Shown one piece after another: positions 31,520-41,076 of a DNA stretch of 64,000 nucleotides. Each line of letters starts with the position of its first letter. Position 1 is the stretch's first letter. The notes beneath the pieces are model-generated. The model was not told where the DNA came from, searched no databases, and worked only from the letters and a program-made list of their open reading frames with translations. The DNA comes from an uncultured Saccharospirillaceae bacterium (GTDB lineage Bacteria; Pseudomonadota; Gammaproteobacteria; Pseudomonadales; Oceanobacteraceae): the NCBI GenBank assembly GCA_947499545.1, contig CANMOZ010000007.1:1-64000 (forward strand), given 5' to 3'. Made by a program: the position numbers and the translations under genes.

Positions 31520-34500
31520 TCAATTGGATTTCGCCAGATTCAAGTCTTCCAAAATAGAATATAACGCAGGAAGCACTATTAAGATCAATACCGTGGATGA
31601 CATTAATCCAAATACAATGCTCGCAACCAATGGAATTAAGATTTGTGCTTGAAAACTGGTTTCAAATAAGAGTGGCAGCATTCCCATCATCGTCGTTAAT
31701 GTCGTGAGGAAGATAGCTCTAAACCGATCTTGTGTAGCCTTGCTTGCAGCATCATGAAACGAAAGCCCCTCGCTGACACGCATCTTGACAAACTCAACCA
31801 GCAATATTGAATTATTCACTACAATACCTGCTAAAGACACAAATCCCATAATGCTTGGCATCGTCAAATCCAACCCCATAAGCAGGTGCCCCCAGATTAC
31901 CCCAATCAGTGCCATGGGTATGGCCAACAATACAATCCAAGGCTCGACATAATTTTTGAATTGAAGGCTTAGCAACAAGAAAATCCCAACGATGCCAACC
32001 AAGAAAGCTTTTCCAAACGAATTACCGGTTGTTTTATTATTTTTACTCTCGCCTTCAATGCTTAAGCTGATATCAGGGTATTCCTTTTGGAGTTTGGGTA
32101 TAAAACGTTTCAGAGTGTCTTGTATGATTTCGGAAGAATTTGCTCCGCCTTCCACATCACCCACGATGGTCACCGTTCTCAGTCCATTGACCCGCTGGAT
32201 TTTTGCATAGGGTCTGACTTCTTCAATGCTCGCAATCGCAACCAGAGGAATCGGCTGATGCGTTTCAGGATGGATAATCATCATGCGATCAAAATCAGTC
32301 AAGGTATCTCGTGATTCATCAGAAAGGGTAACGTAAAGGTCAAAGGTTTCACCTTCCGATTGAATCTCATCCAAGGTACTGCCTTGATAAGCTGTTCTGA
32401 GTTGCTGGGCAATTTCCTGATTCGTTAACCCCATCCCCAATACACCTTCCAACACCTTAATACGGTATTCGGGTTTCCCAGGTCTCAGATCATCACTGAT
32501 ATTAACCGTACCAGGATATTTCATTAACCATGCTTGCAGCTCATTGGAAGCGGCCTTTAATTCCGATAGCTGCCCTCCTTGAAGCCTGAGTTTAATGGCT
32601 CGCCCAGCCGGCCCCATGGAAGGCTCTTTGTATTGCAACGTAATAACGCCTGGAATATCACCCACTGCTGCCCGCCATTTCGCTGTGATGTCATCGAGCA
32701 CCACCTCTCGCTCTTCCGCTGATAACAAATCCACCTTGACCGTTGCGACATGGGTCCCTGATTCCCCAGCTTCAGAATTCGTGTTGTAATCCACTCGCAC
32801 ATTTTTAACCAGGCTTTCACCTTGAATTTCCATCAGCTCTTCATTGGCTTTTTCAAGTCCATCCGTTACCTGCTTGACCACAGCTTCTGTTGTTTCCAGG
32901 GGCGTCCCTTGTGGCAACAAAATCAATCCCTGCAAAATATCGCCATCCACATCAGGAAACCCTTTAAATTTAACAATACCGGCAGGAATAAGACTGATTG
33001 ACAGGATAAAAAGACCAAGCACTATACCCACACAGGCATAACGAAACTGAATAGCTGTTTCAACGATTTGCCCCAGTTTAGTTCTCCAACGAGCAAAACG
33101 TTCTTCAACCTTTAAACGCCACCGTGGCGTTTCATTGTCGTGATGATGCTCTAAAGAAACTTTTAAATGATGCGGCAATATTAAAAACGCCTCTATTAAA
33201 CTGATCGTTAAAATTGAAATCAGTACCATTGGAAGGACTTTTAGCACTTGTCCCATATCGCCTTTCAAAAAGAGCAATCCACCAAAAATCAACAATGTTG
33301 TCACAAACGACGAAAAAATCCCCCTTGCCACTTTTTGAACGCCCTTTACAGCGGCATCCAGCGGGGATAAACCTTTTGCGTATTCCGTTGCAATGCTTTC
33401 AGAGATGACGATCGCGTCATCCATGATGATCCCTATAGCGATTAACAGTGCGACCATGGAGATCATATTGATGCTGACGCCAAGCGCTGAGATCACCATC
33501 ATGCTGGCTAAAAAGGAGACCGGAAGCCCCATTGCAACCCACAACGTGTAGCGGGCATTAAAGAACAGGAATAAGACAGCAACCACCAGCAAAATGCCTT
33601 GCCATCCGTTGGTGCTGAGCAATTGAAGTCGGTCTTGAACAATGGAGGTGGAGTCTTCCGTTAATGCCAACTGGACACCCGTCGATGCCGAAGCTTTGGC
33701 TTGCTCAAGGAACGTATTCACGGCCCCTAACACATCTAAACTGTCATCGGTTTTATTTTTACTAACCCTTAGAATGGCCGCACGTTGCCCATTAAAAAGA
33801 ATCTTATCTTCACGCGTCTCAAAGGTTTGATACACCTTGGCAATATCACCAAGACGCACCTCGCCGCCATTGGCTTGTGAAATAATAACCAGGTTACGTA
33901 ATGTTTCAGGGGTTTTTGCTAAGGTATCAAACTTAATTTGCTTAATGCCGTTTTCCGTTTCTAACGTACCTAAAGGAAGCGACTCTGCCTGAACCGATAT
34001 TCGGTTAGCGATATCCTTAAGACTTAAGCCATATTTACTTAAATTAAAGTCATCCACTTCTACTCTAAGCTGGGGATTTGAAAAACCATAAATATCAACA
34101 ATGGGAATACCTGGCGTCCGAAGCATTGACTCACGATACGCTTCAGCTAATGCCTTTAATTCAACTTGACTGACTTCGGCTGTGATCGCGACACTGACCA
34201 CATGATCTGTCGTATTGAGTTCGGTAACAACGGGAGACTCTACATCTTGTGGAAAGCCTGTAATTCCATCCACCGCGCGATTGATGTCGCTGATAAAATC
34301 ATCAAAGTCTCCCACCTCTTGCATTTTCAGCGTCATAGAAGCTGCGCTGCTTTGGGCATCACAGGTACGCTCTTCTAAAAAGCTAATACCATCGGTTGCG
34401 TCTTCAAGCAGTTTGCAAATCGACTCTTCAACATCTTCTGCACTGGCTCCAGGATAAGCGACCGATACACTGACTTCATAACGTTCAATATTAGGGAAGG

Positions 34501-34600
34501 TTTCACGTTGCATACCCGGCACGGCAACCATGCCTAACAGCAACAGCAAAATCATTAACACATTGGCTGCCGTTGGATGGTCAGCAAAAAAACGTATCAT
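31520..34600 (-). CDS. RND efflux transporter, HAE1-type inner-membrane pump
   Basis: A 1026-residue proton-driven efflux pump of the AcrB/MexB superfamily. It starts F-F-A-D-H-P-T-A-A-N-V-L-M-I-L and has the proton-relay pair D394-D395 in the fourth helix (I-G-I-I-M-D-D-A-I-V-I-S-E-S). Two large periplasmic loops and a duplicated twelve-helix layout are evident, with P-Q-G-T-P-L-E-T-T at the start of the second half. It overlaps the membrane-fusion-protein gene by the ATGA at 34597-34600. No outer-membrane channel gene is adjacent, so a TolC-type channel elsewhere would complete the complex. Substrate is unknown. It is HAE1-like rather than heavy-metal type, since no HME Glu motif is seen. 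Confidence 0.92.
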   Translation of the reverse strand: MIRFFADHPTAANVLMILLLLLGMVAVPGMQRETFPNIERYEVSVSVAYPGASAEDVEESICKLLEDATDGISFLEERTCDAQSSAASMTLKMQEVGDFDDFISDINRAVDGITGFPQDVESPVVTELNTTDHVVSVAITAEVSQVELKALAEAYRESMLRTPGIPIVDIYGFSNPQLRVEVDDFNLSKYGLSLKDIANRISVQAESLPLGTLETENGIKQIKFDTLAKTPETLRNLVIISQANGGEVRLGDIAKVYQTFETREDKILFNGQRAAILRVSKNKTDDSLDVLGAVNTFLEQAKASASTGVQLALTEDSTSIVQDRLQLLSTNGWQGILLVVAVLFLFFNARYTLWVAMGLPVSFLASMMVISALGVSINMISMVALLIAIGIIMDDAIVISESIATEYAKGLSPLDAAVKGVQKVARGIFSSFVTTLLIFGGLLFLKGDMGQVLKVLPMVLISILTISLIEAFLILPHHLKVSLEHHHDNETPRWRLKVEERFARWRTKLGQIVETAIQFRYACVGIVLGLFILSISLIPAGIVKFKGFPDVDGDILQGLILLPQGTPLETTEAVVKQVTDGLEKANEELMEIQGESLVKNVRVDYNTNSEAGESGTHVATVKVDLLSAEEREVVLDDITAKWRAAVGDIPGVITLQYKEPSMGPAGRAIKLRLQGGQLSELKAASNELQAWLMKYPGTVNISDDLRPGKPEYRIKVLEGVLGMGLTNQEIAQQLRTAYQGSTLDEIQSEGETFDLYVTLSDESRDTLTDFDRMMIIHPETHQPIPLVAIASIEEVRPYAKIQRVNGLRTVTIVGDVEGGANSSEIIQDTLKRFIPKLQKEYPDISLSIEGESKNNKTTGNSFGKAFLVGIVGIFLLLSLQFKNYVEPWIVLLAIPMALIGVIWGHLLMGLDLTMPSIMGFVSLAGIVVNNSILLVEFVKMRVSEGLSFHDAASKATQDRFRAIFLTTLTTMMGMLPLLFETSFQAQILIPLVASIVFGLMSSTVLILIVLPALYSILEDLNLAKSN

Positions 34601-35964
34601 TTTAAGCTTGCCTCACCACTGGCCAATTTTGCTATCCAGGTTTCTTTTTCTTGATGTTGGATTGGCTCAAGCAGCATGGACTCAACCGCAGGAACAATAT
34701 CCGTGACCACAATTCGATCACCAACTGACAGACCCGATTCCACGATAGCCAACTCGCCCTGGACAAATGACAGTTCTATGGGCTTTATGGCGAGCCGGTT
34801 TTCTTGATTGATGACATAGACTTTTCCTTGGTGAATGGCTTGCCTAGGAATCACGATACGATCAACGGGTTGAGCTAATAACTCTACTTCGGTGTACATG
34901 CCTTTCAGTAACGGTGGTCGCTCTCCCGGCTCTCCCTGCCCCGGTGCTCCATTTGCTGCCACGATAAAGGACAGGGTCCTGCTGGTTTGATCCATAGACT
35001 CACCCAAACGCACCACTTCACCTTGCCATTCTGATTTTATGGCACCTCCAACCAGTCGGATACGCACGTCCAAATCCAGGGCTTTTAAAACCGATTCTGG
35101 CGTCGGTTCTGAAACCTTGAGATGATCTTTTAAACGAGAAAATAGCGGCCGTGCCTGTTGTAAGGGAATTTGCGCATGAATTTCTACCCGTCCTATATTG
35201 TTAGCATCAAACAATTTTGAACCGACATTGACGTATTCATCGACTTCAACCCAGACATTCCCAATTCGGCCTGTAAAGGGCATCGTCACTGTCGCATTTT
35301 TGAGATTATTTTCACTCTCTTTCACCTGCGCTTCAGCCTGAGTGACCTGAGCTTCAATCACCAATCGTCGACTGGGAATCAAAGACAACGTGTTTTCAAT
35401 GGATTGCAGCTGTTCTTTTTTACCCAATAGAACTTGCTGTTCAGCATCCAATGTCGACTGAGAAATGGTGCCTTTCTTTTTGAGCTGTGTTTTACGATTA
35501 AATTCTTTTTGAGCCAACTGATAATTACGCTTCGCGATTTCCTGCGAGACTTTGGTGTTTTCTTCTTCTACAGCCAGAGAAGCTAAATTGGCTTGCTGTA
35601 CAGCTAGATTGGCTTTGGCTTCATTTAATTTCAACTCAGCATTGACTGTATCCAATTTTAAGGCGATTTCTCCTTTTTCTAAGCTACCTCCCTGCCTCAA
35701 TCCAGGATGTATATGAATCACCCTGCCTGCCACTTGTGCATTGGCTTCTAAAGAAATAGCCGGCTTAACCTCACCAAACCCAAGTGTTCTATTACGAGTA
35801 GGTAAAGATTTGACTTCAATATAATGCACCGACTTTGCAACATCAGCATCAGCGTCTTGTTCAGTTGATGGCTTTAACAAGACCAGTAAAAAGGCGAGAA
35901 TGAAGGCGGCCGCTACAATTAATGGCAAACTGTAGGCACGCTTGAGCCAGGGGATTTCAGGCAT
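34597..35964 (-). CDS. RND efflux membrane fusion protein (periplasmic adaptor)
   Basis: A 455-residue adaptor. One N-terminal helix (L-P-L-I-V-A-A-A-F-I-L-A-F-L-L-V) anchors it in the inner membrane. The biotinyl-lipoyl hairpin (V-A-G-R-V-I-H-I-H-P-G and V-T-M-P-F-T-G-R-I-G) flanks a long coiled coil of about 100 residues. A beta-barrel and a membrane-proximal domain follow. The ATG at 35964 is preferred since AAGGAC precedes it. In-frame starts upstream would put a charged extension before the anchor. It is translationally coupled to the pump gene and bridges pump and outer channel. Confidence 0.9.
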   Translation of the reverse strand: MPEIPWLKRAYSLPLIVAAAFILAFLLVLLKPSTEQDADADVAKSVHYIEVKSLPTRNRTLGFGEVKPAISLEANAQVAGRVIHIHPGLRQGGSLEKGEIALKLDTVNAELKLNEAKANLAVQQANLASLAVEEENTKVSQEIAKRNYQLAQKEFNRKTQLKKKGTISQSTLDAEQQVLLGKKEQLQSIENTLSLIPSRRLVIEAQVTQAEAQVKESENNLKNATVTMPFTGRIGNVWVEVDEYVNVGSKLFDANNIGRVEIHAQIPLQQARPLFSRLKDHLKVSEPTPESVLKALDLDVRIRLVGGAIKSEWQGEVVRLGESMDQTSRTLSFIVAANGAPGQGEPGERPPLLKGMYTEVELLAQPVDRIVIPRQAIHQGKVYVINQENRLAIKPIELSFVQGELAIVESGLSVGDRIVVTDIVPAVESMLLEPIQHQEKETWIAKLASGEASLK

Positions 35965-36012
35965 TGCTTTGTCCTTATACATCTGATGACACCTATGGAT
36001 ATCTCCAGCCAC

Positions 36013-36398
36013 AGATAAGTTTTATGGGTAGAGTACTATTCACTGTTCAATGTTAATCTGTTGCCCAATGCATGTGGCAAACACAGAGTTTTGGCGTCAC
36101 CCCACTTTATAAGAGGAAAATGGAAAAATTATGCATATAACTAATATAGGAATGATTTATTAAAAATAGGATTCGTATTTAAAACCCTTTCTAGGTATGC
36201 ACTCACATACCCGCTGGCGACCATAACATCCTACAGATTTCGCTTATCGCACTGATAATAAAAAACATCGCCCGCCGCCATGAAGACCATAGACATAAAA
36301 AGTTGATATACATCAATTCACGCCATTAATGGCGCATTAGAATCACCTTTAGTCGGTATTTCGTCTCATCAATACCCCAATTTTTTATAAGGAATTGG
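36013..36398. other. Divergent promoter region, RND pump and cytochrome bd operon
   Basis: About 385 bases between the divergent adaptor and cyd genes. It carries a perfect FNR-type box at 36303-36316. The left half has no recognised operator. Confidence 0.5.
36303..36316. promoter_or_regulatory. FNR/ANR-type box upstream of the cyd operon
   Basis: TTGAT-ATAC-ATCAA is a perfect match to the FNR/ANR consensus TTGAT-N4-ATCAA. It lies 83 bases before the first open frame of the cyd operon. Oxygen-dependent control of cytochrome bd by FNR-family regulators is well established in related bacteria. Confidence 0.85.
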
Positions 36399-36875
36399 GT
36401 GGCCAGCCATCCATTTCCAACATTATTCAGTGGTTGCCCTATGCTGTTGGCGCTATTTGAAAAGAACCTCCCAACACTACGGAACACTCCCACCGTTAAC
36501 AGATCTTTGTTGTTGCTGTCTCTATGGCGTATTTTGGCGACTCCGCTCTCTCCCATAGAACTCAAACATCTTTCATTGAATCACCACACATCTTCCAAAC
36601 ATAAGCCACGATCACAAGACCCTGTACCAGATAACTGGTGGGCATTACCTTTGGTAAAACACCTGATATGGGTCTTAGTCATAAAACTGGCCGCTTTAAT
36701 CATCATTGCCCAGCTCTTTTTTTCAAACCCTCAAACGGCTGATCCAGACCGTTTACTTAGCTTTAAGGGTGCTAATGCACCGTTAGATTTGATGCTTCCC
36801 AGTCACTTTTCTATTTCCCTTGATCCCAGGATCACAGACCACAGGAGTAACCTTATATGGTGCCTGAAGACGTAG
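36399..36875 (+). CDS. CydP-like small membrane protein, start uncertain
   Basis: An open frame overlapping cydA by 19 bases. The part at about residues 80-125 ([18 protein letters not shown] ... L-F-F-S-N-P-Q) matches the CydP pattern: basic residues, one membrane helix rich in K-L-A, then F-F-S-x-P. CydP proteins are only about 60-100 residues, whereas this frame is 158 from a GTG start (AAGGA five bases upstream). The N-terminal 75 residues look unlike any known protein, so true translation may begin further in. A role in cytochrome bd stability or assembly is inferred from family and position. Confidence 0.5.
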   Translation: MASHPFPTLFSGCPMLLALFEKNLPTLRNTPTVNRSLLLLSLWRILATPLSPIELKHLSLNHHTSSKHKPRSQDPVPDNWWALPLVKHLIWVLVIKLAALIIIAQLFFSNPQTADPDRLLSFKGANAPLDLMLPSHFSISLDPRITDHRSNLIWCLKT

Positions 36876-38425
36876 TGGATCTGTCTCGCTTACAGTTCGC
36901 TATTACTGCTTTTTATCACTTTTTATTTGTCCCTCTGACCCTGGGTTTGGCTTTTCTATTAGCCATAATGGAATCCTGTTACGTCATGACGGGTAAAACC
37001 GTTTACAAAGACATGACGAAATTCTGGGGGAAACTCTTCGGGATTAATTTTGCTCTGGGTGTGACAACGGGCATCACCATGGAGTTCCAGTTTGGGACTA
37101 ATTGGTCGTATTACTCACACTATGTCGGCGACGTCTTCGGAACCCCTCTCGCCATTGAAGGGCTCATGGCTTTTTTTCTTGAATCAACCTTCATTGGGCT
37201 ATTTTTCTTTGGCTGGGACAAGCTCACCAAAGTCCAACATTTAATCGTCACTTGGCTGGTCGCCATCGGCTCTAACTTATCGGCCCTTTGGATTCTGATC
37301 GCAAATGGTTGGATGCAAAATCCCGTTGGGGCTGAATTCAACTATGAAACCATGAGAATGGAATTAACAAGCTTTTCGGAGCTATTTTTCAATCCCGTCG
37401 CACAAGTCAAATTTGTTCACACTGTCTCAGCGGGCTATGTCACAGGGGCTATGTTTGTCTTAGGTGTTTCAGCTTATTACATGCTGAAAAAGCGTGACTT
37501 ACCCTTTGCAAGACGCTCGTTTGCCATTGCTTCAAGTTTCGGAATGGCATCGATCCTCTCGGTGATTATATTGGGCGATGAATCTGGCTATGAAGTCGGC
37601 GATGTTCAAAAAACAAAGTTAGCGGTAATAGAGGCAGAGTGGGAAACCCATGAACCACCCGCTTCGTTTACGCTTTTTGGGTTACCGAACGATGAAACCA
37701 TGACAACCGACTATGCCGTCAAAATCCCTTATGCTTTAGGCATTGTCGCCACCCGCTCCATCGATGAAGAAGTCACAGGCATTAAGGATCTTATTGCCGA
37801 TCATCGTGAACGCATCGTCCGAGGCAAACACGCGATAGAACTGTTAAAGCAACTTCGAGAAAACCCAACCGATGAATTAAAAACACAATTTGACCTGTAC
37901 AAGGGCGACCTCGGCTATGGGTTGCTTCTAAAACGTATTCGACCGGATACGGAAAACGCAACCGAAGCGGAGATTGATCAAGCCGCACGCCATACCATTC
38001 CCAAAGTAGCCCCAATGTTCTGGACCTTCCGGATCATGGTCTTTTTAGGTTTCTATATGCTGATTTTAATAGGCCTGGCGTTCTTCTATGTATCTCGACA
38101 TGAAGCTGAACGCCATACCTGGGTATTAAAAGCACTTCTCTGGTCAATACCCGTTCCTTGGATAGCCGCCGAGATGGGGTGGTTTGTTGCTGAATTCGGT
38201 CGCCAGCCCTGGTCAATTGCCGAGATTCTGCCAACAGCCCTTTCTGTCTCAACGATAGAAGCCTCGGATGTCATTATGAGCTTGTCGGCTTTCATAGGGT
38301 TTTATTCCCTGCTGTTGGTCGCAGAACTTTACCTCATGTTTAAGTACGCAAGGCTGGGCCCAAGCAGTTTAAAAACGGGCCGTTACCATTTTGAAACACA
38401 ACCCGCCCCAGTAACAGGAGCATAA
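36857..38425 (+). CDS. cydA: Cytochrome bd ubiquinol oxidase subunit I
   Basis: A 522-residue heme-bearing subunit, the same length as E. coli CydA. His21 in F-Y-H-F-L-F is the heme b595/d-side ligand, His188 in K-F-V-H-T-V is a b558 ligand, and the Met ligand lies in [14 protein letters not shown] appears near the C-terminus. The Q-loop (about residues 250-380) is present in long form. The complex oxidises quinol and reduces O2 to water with high affinity. The start follows AGGAG. An operon with cydB, cydX and ybgE follows, under a perfect FNR-type box. Confidence 0.97.
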   Translation: MVPEDVVDLSRLQFAITAFYHFLFVPLTLGLAFLLAIMESCYVMTGKTVYKDMTKFWGKLFGINFALGVTTGITMEFQFGTNWSYYSHYVGDVFGTPLAIEGLMAFFLESTFIGLFFFGWDKLTKVQHLIVTWLVAIGSNLSALWILIANGWMQNPVGAEFNYETMRMELTSFSELFFNPVAQVKFVHTVSAGYVTGAMFVLGVSAYYMLKKRDLPFARRSFAIASSFGMASILSVIILGDESGYEVGDVQKTKLAVIEAEWETHEPPASFTLFGLPNDETMTTDYAVKIPYALGIVATRSIDEEVTGIKDLIADHRERIVRGKHAIELLKQLRENPTDELKTQFDLYKGDLGYGLLLKRIRPDTENATEAEIDQAARHTIPKVAPMFWTFRIMVFLGFYMLILIGLAFFYVSRHEAERHTWVLKALLWSIPVPWIAAEMGWFVAEFGRQPWSIAEILPTALSVSTIEASDVIMSLSAFIGFYSLLLVAELYLMFKYARLGPSSLKTGRYHFETQPAPVTGA

Positions 38426-38427
38426 AG

Positions 38428-39564
38428 ATGTTTGATTATGAAACCCTGAAACTGTTTTGGTGGGTTTTAATTGGTGTATTACTGATTGGTTTTGCCGTCA
38501 CCGATGGTTTCGATATGGGCATTGGAGCTTTATTGCCCTGGATTGCAAAAACCGATTCTGAGCGCAGAGTATTAATCAATACCGTAGGCCCACATTGGGA
38601 TGGTAACCAAGTCTGGTTCATCACCGCAGGTGGGGCGTTATTCGCTGCTTGGCCGCTGGTCTATGCGATTGCATTCTCATCATTGTATTGGGCCCTTTTA
38701 TTAGTGCTCTTCGCACTGTTTTTCAGACCTGTCGGCTTTGAATACCGCTCAAAAATTGAAAATCCCATGTGGCGTTCTTTTTGGGATTGGGGCCTATTTG
38801 CTGGAGGTGCGGTACCCTCTTTAGTCTTTGGCGTTGCCTTTGGTAATATATTCCAAGGCATTCCTTTTGAAATTAATGAATTGATGCAGTCCAGCTACCA
38901 TGGGAGTTTCTGGCAACTGCTCAACCCATTTGCTCTTTTATGCGGAATCATTAGTTTAAGCATGCTCATGATGCACGGAGGGCTGTATGCTGCCCTACGT
39001 ACAGAAGGTTCCATCCACCTTCGAGCAAAACAAGCTGCTCAAATCGCGGCAGGGATTGCATTCGTCAGTTTTATTCTGGCTGGCTTTTGGGTCAGTACGC
39101 TCAATGGTTATGTGCTTTCACCCAACTTCGTACCGGGTGCCGTGCAGACGCCTGGCAGCATTGAAGTGATCAGAGAAACAGGCGCTTGGTTCAATCTATA
39201 CGATCAACAACCGCTCATGTGGTTATTACCTGCTGTCACTTGTGCACTATTAGGTTTATTGATCTTTCTCTCCAAAAGCAAGGCATCAGGCTGGGCATTT
39301 CTCTGCTCATCGGTTGCCATTGCCGGCATTATTATGACTGCTGGTTTTTCACTCTTCCCTTTCGTTTTACCTTCGAGTGCGAGCCCAGCTGATAGCTTAA
39401 CCCTGTGGAATGCAGTATCCAGTGAAAAAACCTTAGGATTAATGTTAGTCGCCGCCTTCATTTTTGTTCCCATCATTTTATGTTACACGCTATGGGGGTA
39501 CTTCAAACTTTGGGGGAAAGTCACCGCTGAAGCGATTGAACAGCATCCCACTGGGCATTATTAA
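38428..39564 (+). CDS. cydB: Cytochrome bd ubiquinol oxidase subunit II
   Basis: A 378-residue eight- to nine-helix membrane protein beginning M-F-D-Y-E-T-L-K-L-F-W-W, with the conserved D-G-F-D-M-G-I-G-A-L-L-P and G-P-H-W-D-G-N-Q-V-W-F segments of CydB. It is two bases after the cydA stop and so is translated from the same message. It supports assembly of the heme cluster in CydA and probably the oxygen path. Length equals the E. coli protein within one residue. Confidence 0.97.
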   Translation: MFDYETLKLFWWVLIGVLLIGFAVTDGFDMGIGALLPWIAKTDSERRVLINTVGPHWDGNQVWFITAGGALFAAWPLVYAIAFSSLYWALLLVLFALFFRPVGFEYRSKIENPMWRSFWDWGLFAGGAVPSLVFGVAFGNIFQGIPFEINELMQSSYHGSFWQLLNPFALLCGIISLSMLMMHGGLYAALRTEGSIHLRAKQAAQIAAGIAFVSFILAGFWVSTLNGYVLSPNFVPGAVQTPGSIEVIRETGAWFNLYDQQPLMWLLPAVTCALLGLLIFLSKSKASGWAFLCSSVAIAGIIMTAGFSLFPFVLPSSASPADSLTLWNAVSSEKTLGLMLVAAFIFVPIILCYTLWGYFKLWGKVTAEAIEQHPTGHY

Positions 39565-39584
39565 GATCAAAGAGGAGTTTTAAC

Positions 39585-39704
39585 ATGTGGTACTTTACTT
39601 GGATCTTAGGGGTATTGCTCGCTTGCAGCTTTGGCATCATCAACGCCATGTGGCTTGAGGTCTCAGAGTCTTTAGATCGAAAGGCAGATCTAGATGACGA
39701 GTGA
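39585..39704 (+). CDS. cydX: Cytochrome bd small subunit CydX
   Basis: A 39-residue membrane protein. It begins M-W-Y-F-T-W-I-L-G, has one helix (V-L-L-A-C-S-F-G-I-I-N-A-M-W) and an acidic tail, the exact CydX pattern. GAGGAG lies at good distance before the ATG. It follows cydB by 20 bases and overlaps ybgE by 11. CydX stabilises the hemes of the CydAB complex. Confidence 0.95.
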   Translation: MWYFTWILGVLLACSFGIINAMWLEVSESLDRKADLDDE

Positions 39705-39981
39705 AACTCATAAAAAACAACGCTGGACAGACTCAGCAGTCGCAAGGCTGCTGTCTTTTGGATTAGCGACCCTCTCTGCGCTTTGGGTACTCTTCAGGCC
39801 CACAGATTTTGCATTTCTAGCTCACGGCAGTTTAAGTATTTTTATGATAGGAATGGCTGCTGGATTTGTTCATGGAATTGGCTTTAAACCAGACCACCTA
39901 TTTTGGCAATGGCTATTCAGCGCTTGGGTAGCCTGGTTAATTCCTGGGAGTACAATCCTTATGGCAGCCTATAACATGTAG
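39694..39981 (+). CDS. ybgE: Cyd operon protein YbgE
   Basis: A 95-residue membrane protein with three hydrophobic segments. Features shared with YbgE are an R-P-T-D-F segment after helix one, M-A-A-G-F-V-H-G-I-G-F-K-P in the middle and W-x-x-W-L-I-P-G at the end. It is last in the cyd operon, overlapping cydX by 11 bases. The function is poorly known; it accompanies cytochrome bd genes in many proteobacteria. Confidence 0.85.
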   Translation: MTSETHKKQRWTDSAVARLLSFGLATLSALWVLFRPTDFAFLAHGSLSIFMIGMAAGFVHGIGFKPDHLFWQWLFSAWVAWLIPGSTILMAAYNM

Positions 39982-39986
39982 ACCGC

Positions 39987-40020
39987 TACCCCTTTATCTT
40001 TCGAACGCGATCAAGGGGTA
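39987..40020 (+). terminator. Hairpin after the cyd operon
   Basis: Perfect 8-bp arms TACCCCTT/AAGGGGTA with an 18-base loop, six bases after the ybgE stop. No T-run follows. Confidence 0.55.
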
Positions 40021-40070
40021 TGGGTATTAAAAGCTTTGCTCAGCCTTCTAATAAGTTAAACATCACTTTT

Positions 40071-40110
40071 AAGAAACCCACACACTCATTCAACATGTGT
40101 AGGCTTCTTG
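40071..40110. terminator. Hairpin at the 3' end of the barrel-protein gene
   Basis: AAGAAaCC..ACACA pairs with TGTGTaGGcTTCTT with small mismatches. It lies 10 bases beyond the stop of the minus-strand barrel gene and could act in both directions. Confidence 0.6.
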
Positions 40111-40120
40111 AAAAGGGGTA

Positions 40121-40774
40121 TTAAAAAGTCACATTTACGCCCAAGTAAGCATAACCAAAACTCTCTAGTTCATTGGTATGTTCAGCGCCTTTAGCATCGG
40201 TTTCTTTTGTTTTAACATCAAACGCCCAGGTATGAGAGTAACCCAACTCCAGATTCACTAAATCAACGGGCTGAAAGATTAGCCCTAGCTGAGCACCAGC
40301 ACCCAAACCACTGTCTTTTTCACAGTGCTCTGCATCTTTATCCGCATCCGAAGGAAAGCTAAAAATACCTCCTTCAGAGTAACAACTTTGCATTGTGATA
40401 TAGGATGCATGCGGACCTACAAATGCTTGAAATATTCCGTTATCTGTTTTAAACAAAAAATCATGGGCAATGGCATAGCTGCTTACCGATGTAAAATCAC
40501 CAGTAAAGATTGTGCCCAATATACCGACCTGATCTTCTGAGTTTAAATACGTTCGAAACGATTCACCCTGGTACCCCAACCTCCAGTGCGCACCAAAACC
40601 CGTATCGCCTGCATCTCGGTTAACCGTGGGTTTGCCTTCTCCTTTTTCTACTGCATTAGCATCGCTAACACCATTACCAACTCCCAACCCCAAAAGAATA
40701 TCTGCATGTGTCGTATTCGACATTAAAAACAGAGCCGCACAAAAAACTTTTAAAGAATGAGTACCTACTTGCAT
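40121..40774 (-). CDS. Outer-membrane beta-barrel protein
   Basis: A 217-residue exported protein. The ATG at 40774 gives the signal L-K-V-F-C-A-A-L-F-L-M-S ... T-H-A-D. The mature part alternates polar and hydrophobic residues with aromatic girdles (for example V-G-P-H-A-S-Y-I-T-M, L-E-L-G-Y-S-H-T-W-A-F) and ends in G-V-N-V-T-F, with the terminal Phe required by the BAM machinery. One extracellular loop contains two Cys and an acidic stretch. An eight-stranded barrel is likely; ligand or function is not predictable. Confidence 0.8.
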   Translation of the reverse strand: MQVGTHSLKVFCAALFLMSNTTHADILLGLGVGNGVSDANAVEKGEGKPTVNRDAGDTGFGAHWRLGYQGESFRTYLNSEDQVGILGTIFTGDFTSVSSYAIAHDFLFKTDNGIFQAFVGPHASYITMQSCYSEGGIFSFPSDADKDAEHCEKDSGLGAGAQLGLIFQPVDLVNLELGYSHTWAFDVKTKETDAKGAEHTNELESFGYAYLGVNVTF

Positions 40775-41076
40775 ATCAAACAACCAAACTTCGTAAATGA
40801 CCCCAATATAGTAAGCCTACCTAACCTTTTATGCTGAGACAAATGTCTCATTTATGCCGAATCGATCAATCCCTTCAACACCAAGCGCACTAAACACCAC
40901 ATAACCAGGCTACATCCAGCGAAAGCACAGAACAAAGCACCACCTAGAATACCCCCAGGATCAATAGTTTAACCGAGCAAATAGTGTATTTATGAAGCAA
41001 CTATGGTAGATAAACACTCACCCTATTAACAGGGTCACCAATCAGAATAAGAAATAAGAAGCTGTAAGGATGCATC

